Shown here: piece after piece, positions 5,061 to 5,239 of the stretch
Position numbering within the stretch: position 1 is the first letter of the stretch
Layout of the letters: each line of letters opens with the position of its first letter
Assembly: GCA_902760765.1 (NCBI GenBank)
Contig: CACWHO010000091.1
Coordinates: forward strand, 1-5,239
Source of the DNA: an uncultured Eubacteriales bacterium
GTDB taxonomy: Bacteria; Bacillota; Clostridia; TANB77; CAG-508
Direction of reading: 5' to 3'
Length of the DNA: 5,239 bases
Position numbers and translations under genes: made by a program
Notes under the pieces: generated by a model
The model's database searches: none
What the model was told of the DNA's origin: nothing
What the model saw: only the letters and a program-made list of their open reading frames with translations

Positions 5061-5074
5061 TTACATTGATGTAA
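5061..5074 (+). promoter_or_regulatory. Perfect dyad TTACATTGATGTAA upstream of the ATP-cone gene
   Basis: TTACAT and ATGTAA are exact reverse complements around TG, giving a 14-bp site of the size a Crp/Fnr-type dimer binds (TTACA-N4-TGTAA). Its centre lies about 57 bases before the transcription start predicted from the -10 at 5112, close to an upstream activator position. The half-site sequence differs from the TTGAC dyads near 2470-2504, so one protein may not bind both. It does not look like the ribonucleotide-reductase NrdR box as I know it. Confidence 0.5.
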
Positions 5075-5088
5075 CTGCGAGCTCAGAA

Positions 5089-5117
5089 AATACAACAAAA
5101 ATACATTAAATTATAAT
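5089..5117 (+). promoter_or_regulatory. Promoter for the ATP-cone (probable nrdD) gene
   Basis: A perfect -10 TATAAT (5112-5117) has a weak -35, AATACA (5089-5094), 17 bp upstream. The start would be near 5124, about 33 bases before the ATG. The weak -35 with a dyad upstream suggests an activated promoter. Confidence 0.5.
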
Positions 5118-5156
5118 AAATATTTCCCAAATACATACGAAAGGATGGAAAGAAGG

Positions 5157-5239
5157 ATGAAAATAGTAAAAAGAGATGGACACATTGTAGACTATGATCC
5201 ACAAAAAATCAAAATTGCAATTGGAAAGGCAAACGACGA
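5157..5239 (+). CDS. nrdD: ATP-cone protein N-terminus, probably anaerobic (class III) ribonucleotide reductase NrdD (3' truncated)
   Basis: Only 27 codons are visible, reading MKIVKRDGHIVDYDPQKI and onward. This is the first strand-turn-helix of an ATP-cone domain, the allosteric nucleotide-sensing module at the N-terminus of ribonucleotide reductases. Starting directly with KRDG and no preceding zinc ribbon excludes NrdR. In an anaerobic Clostridia setting the commonest owner is NrdD, the glycyl-radical enzyme that reduces ribonucleoside triphosphates to deoxy forms, but class I or II reductases cannot be ruled out from 27 residues. An in-frame ATG at 5145 would add four residues (MERR). 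The AAAGGATGG stretch (5141-5149) is better spaced for the 5157 start, which also matches the usual family start. An activating radical SAM partner, NrdG, would be expected downstream; the radical SAM gene at 2561-4009 is far too long to be NrdG. Confidence 0.65.
   Translation, partial: MKIVKRDGHIVDYDPQKIKIAIGKAND

Noticed and set aside
5000..5140. NrdR boxes or a cobalamin riboswitch before the ribonucleotide reductase gene
   Set aside because: No pair of sites resembling the NrdR box at the expected spacing and no cobalamin-box core could be seen by eye.

Overview
The window is very AT-rich with strongly A/T-ending codons, consensus Shine-Dalgarno sites (AAGGAG, AAAGGAGGT) and compact intrinsic terminators. 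Together with a split-type transketolase N-subunit, a clostridial-type radical SAM enzyme and the start of what is probably an anaerobic ribonucleotide reductase, this points to a strictly anaerobic low-GC Firmicute, most likely an uncultured or gut Clostridia lineage. The assignment is inferred from gene content and style, not from a marker gene.

Layout: (1) 1-580, + strand, the 3' end of ftsH (membrane AAA+ zinc protease), entering mid-gene just before its HEAGH zinc site. (2) 684-1496, +, the N-terminal (thiamine-pyrophosphate-binding) half of a two-subunit transketolase; the C-terminal partner is not next to it. (3) 1569-1886, +, an isolated transcription unit with an extended -10 promoter, a structured leader, a 60-codon unknown gene with unusually GC-rich codons, and a strong terminator. 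(4) 1944-2357, -, a small all-helical protein of unknown function. (5) 2407-2560, a divergent regulatory region with two dyads of Crp/Fnr-like shape. (6) 2561-4009, +, a 482-residue radical SAM enzyme with a cysteine-rich C-terminal region. (7) 4013-4205, a terminator followed by a 146-bp element with perfect 36-bp inverted arms and a second nested hairpin. (8) 4218-4856, -, a Crp/Fnr-family regulator. (9) 4857-5156, a divergent regulatory region with several dyads, then from 5157 the N-terminus of an ATP-cone protein, probably NrdD.

How it may fit together: the genes on the left are housekeeping genes (proteolysis, pentose phosphate metabolism). The right half may be a small anaerobic/redox neighbourhood: a Crp/Fnr-type regulator sits between a radical SAM enzyme and a probable anaerobic ribonucleotide reductase, and both + strand genes have dyads of the size Crp/Fnr dimers bind in front of them. 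The link between regulator and sites is inference. The most unexplained piece of DNA is the 4060-4205 palindromic element, which looks like a small non-autonomous mobile or REP-like repeat and may also terminate the convergent transcripts. No complete novel multi-gene system is evident.
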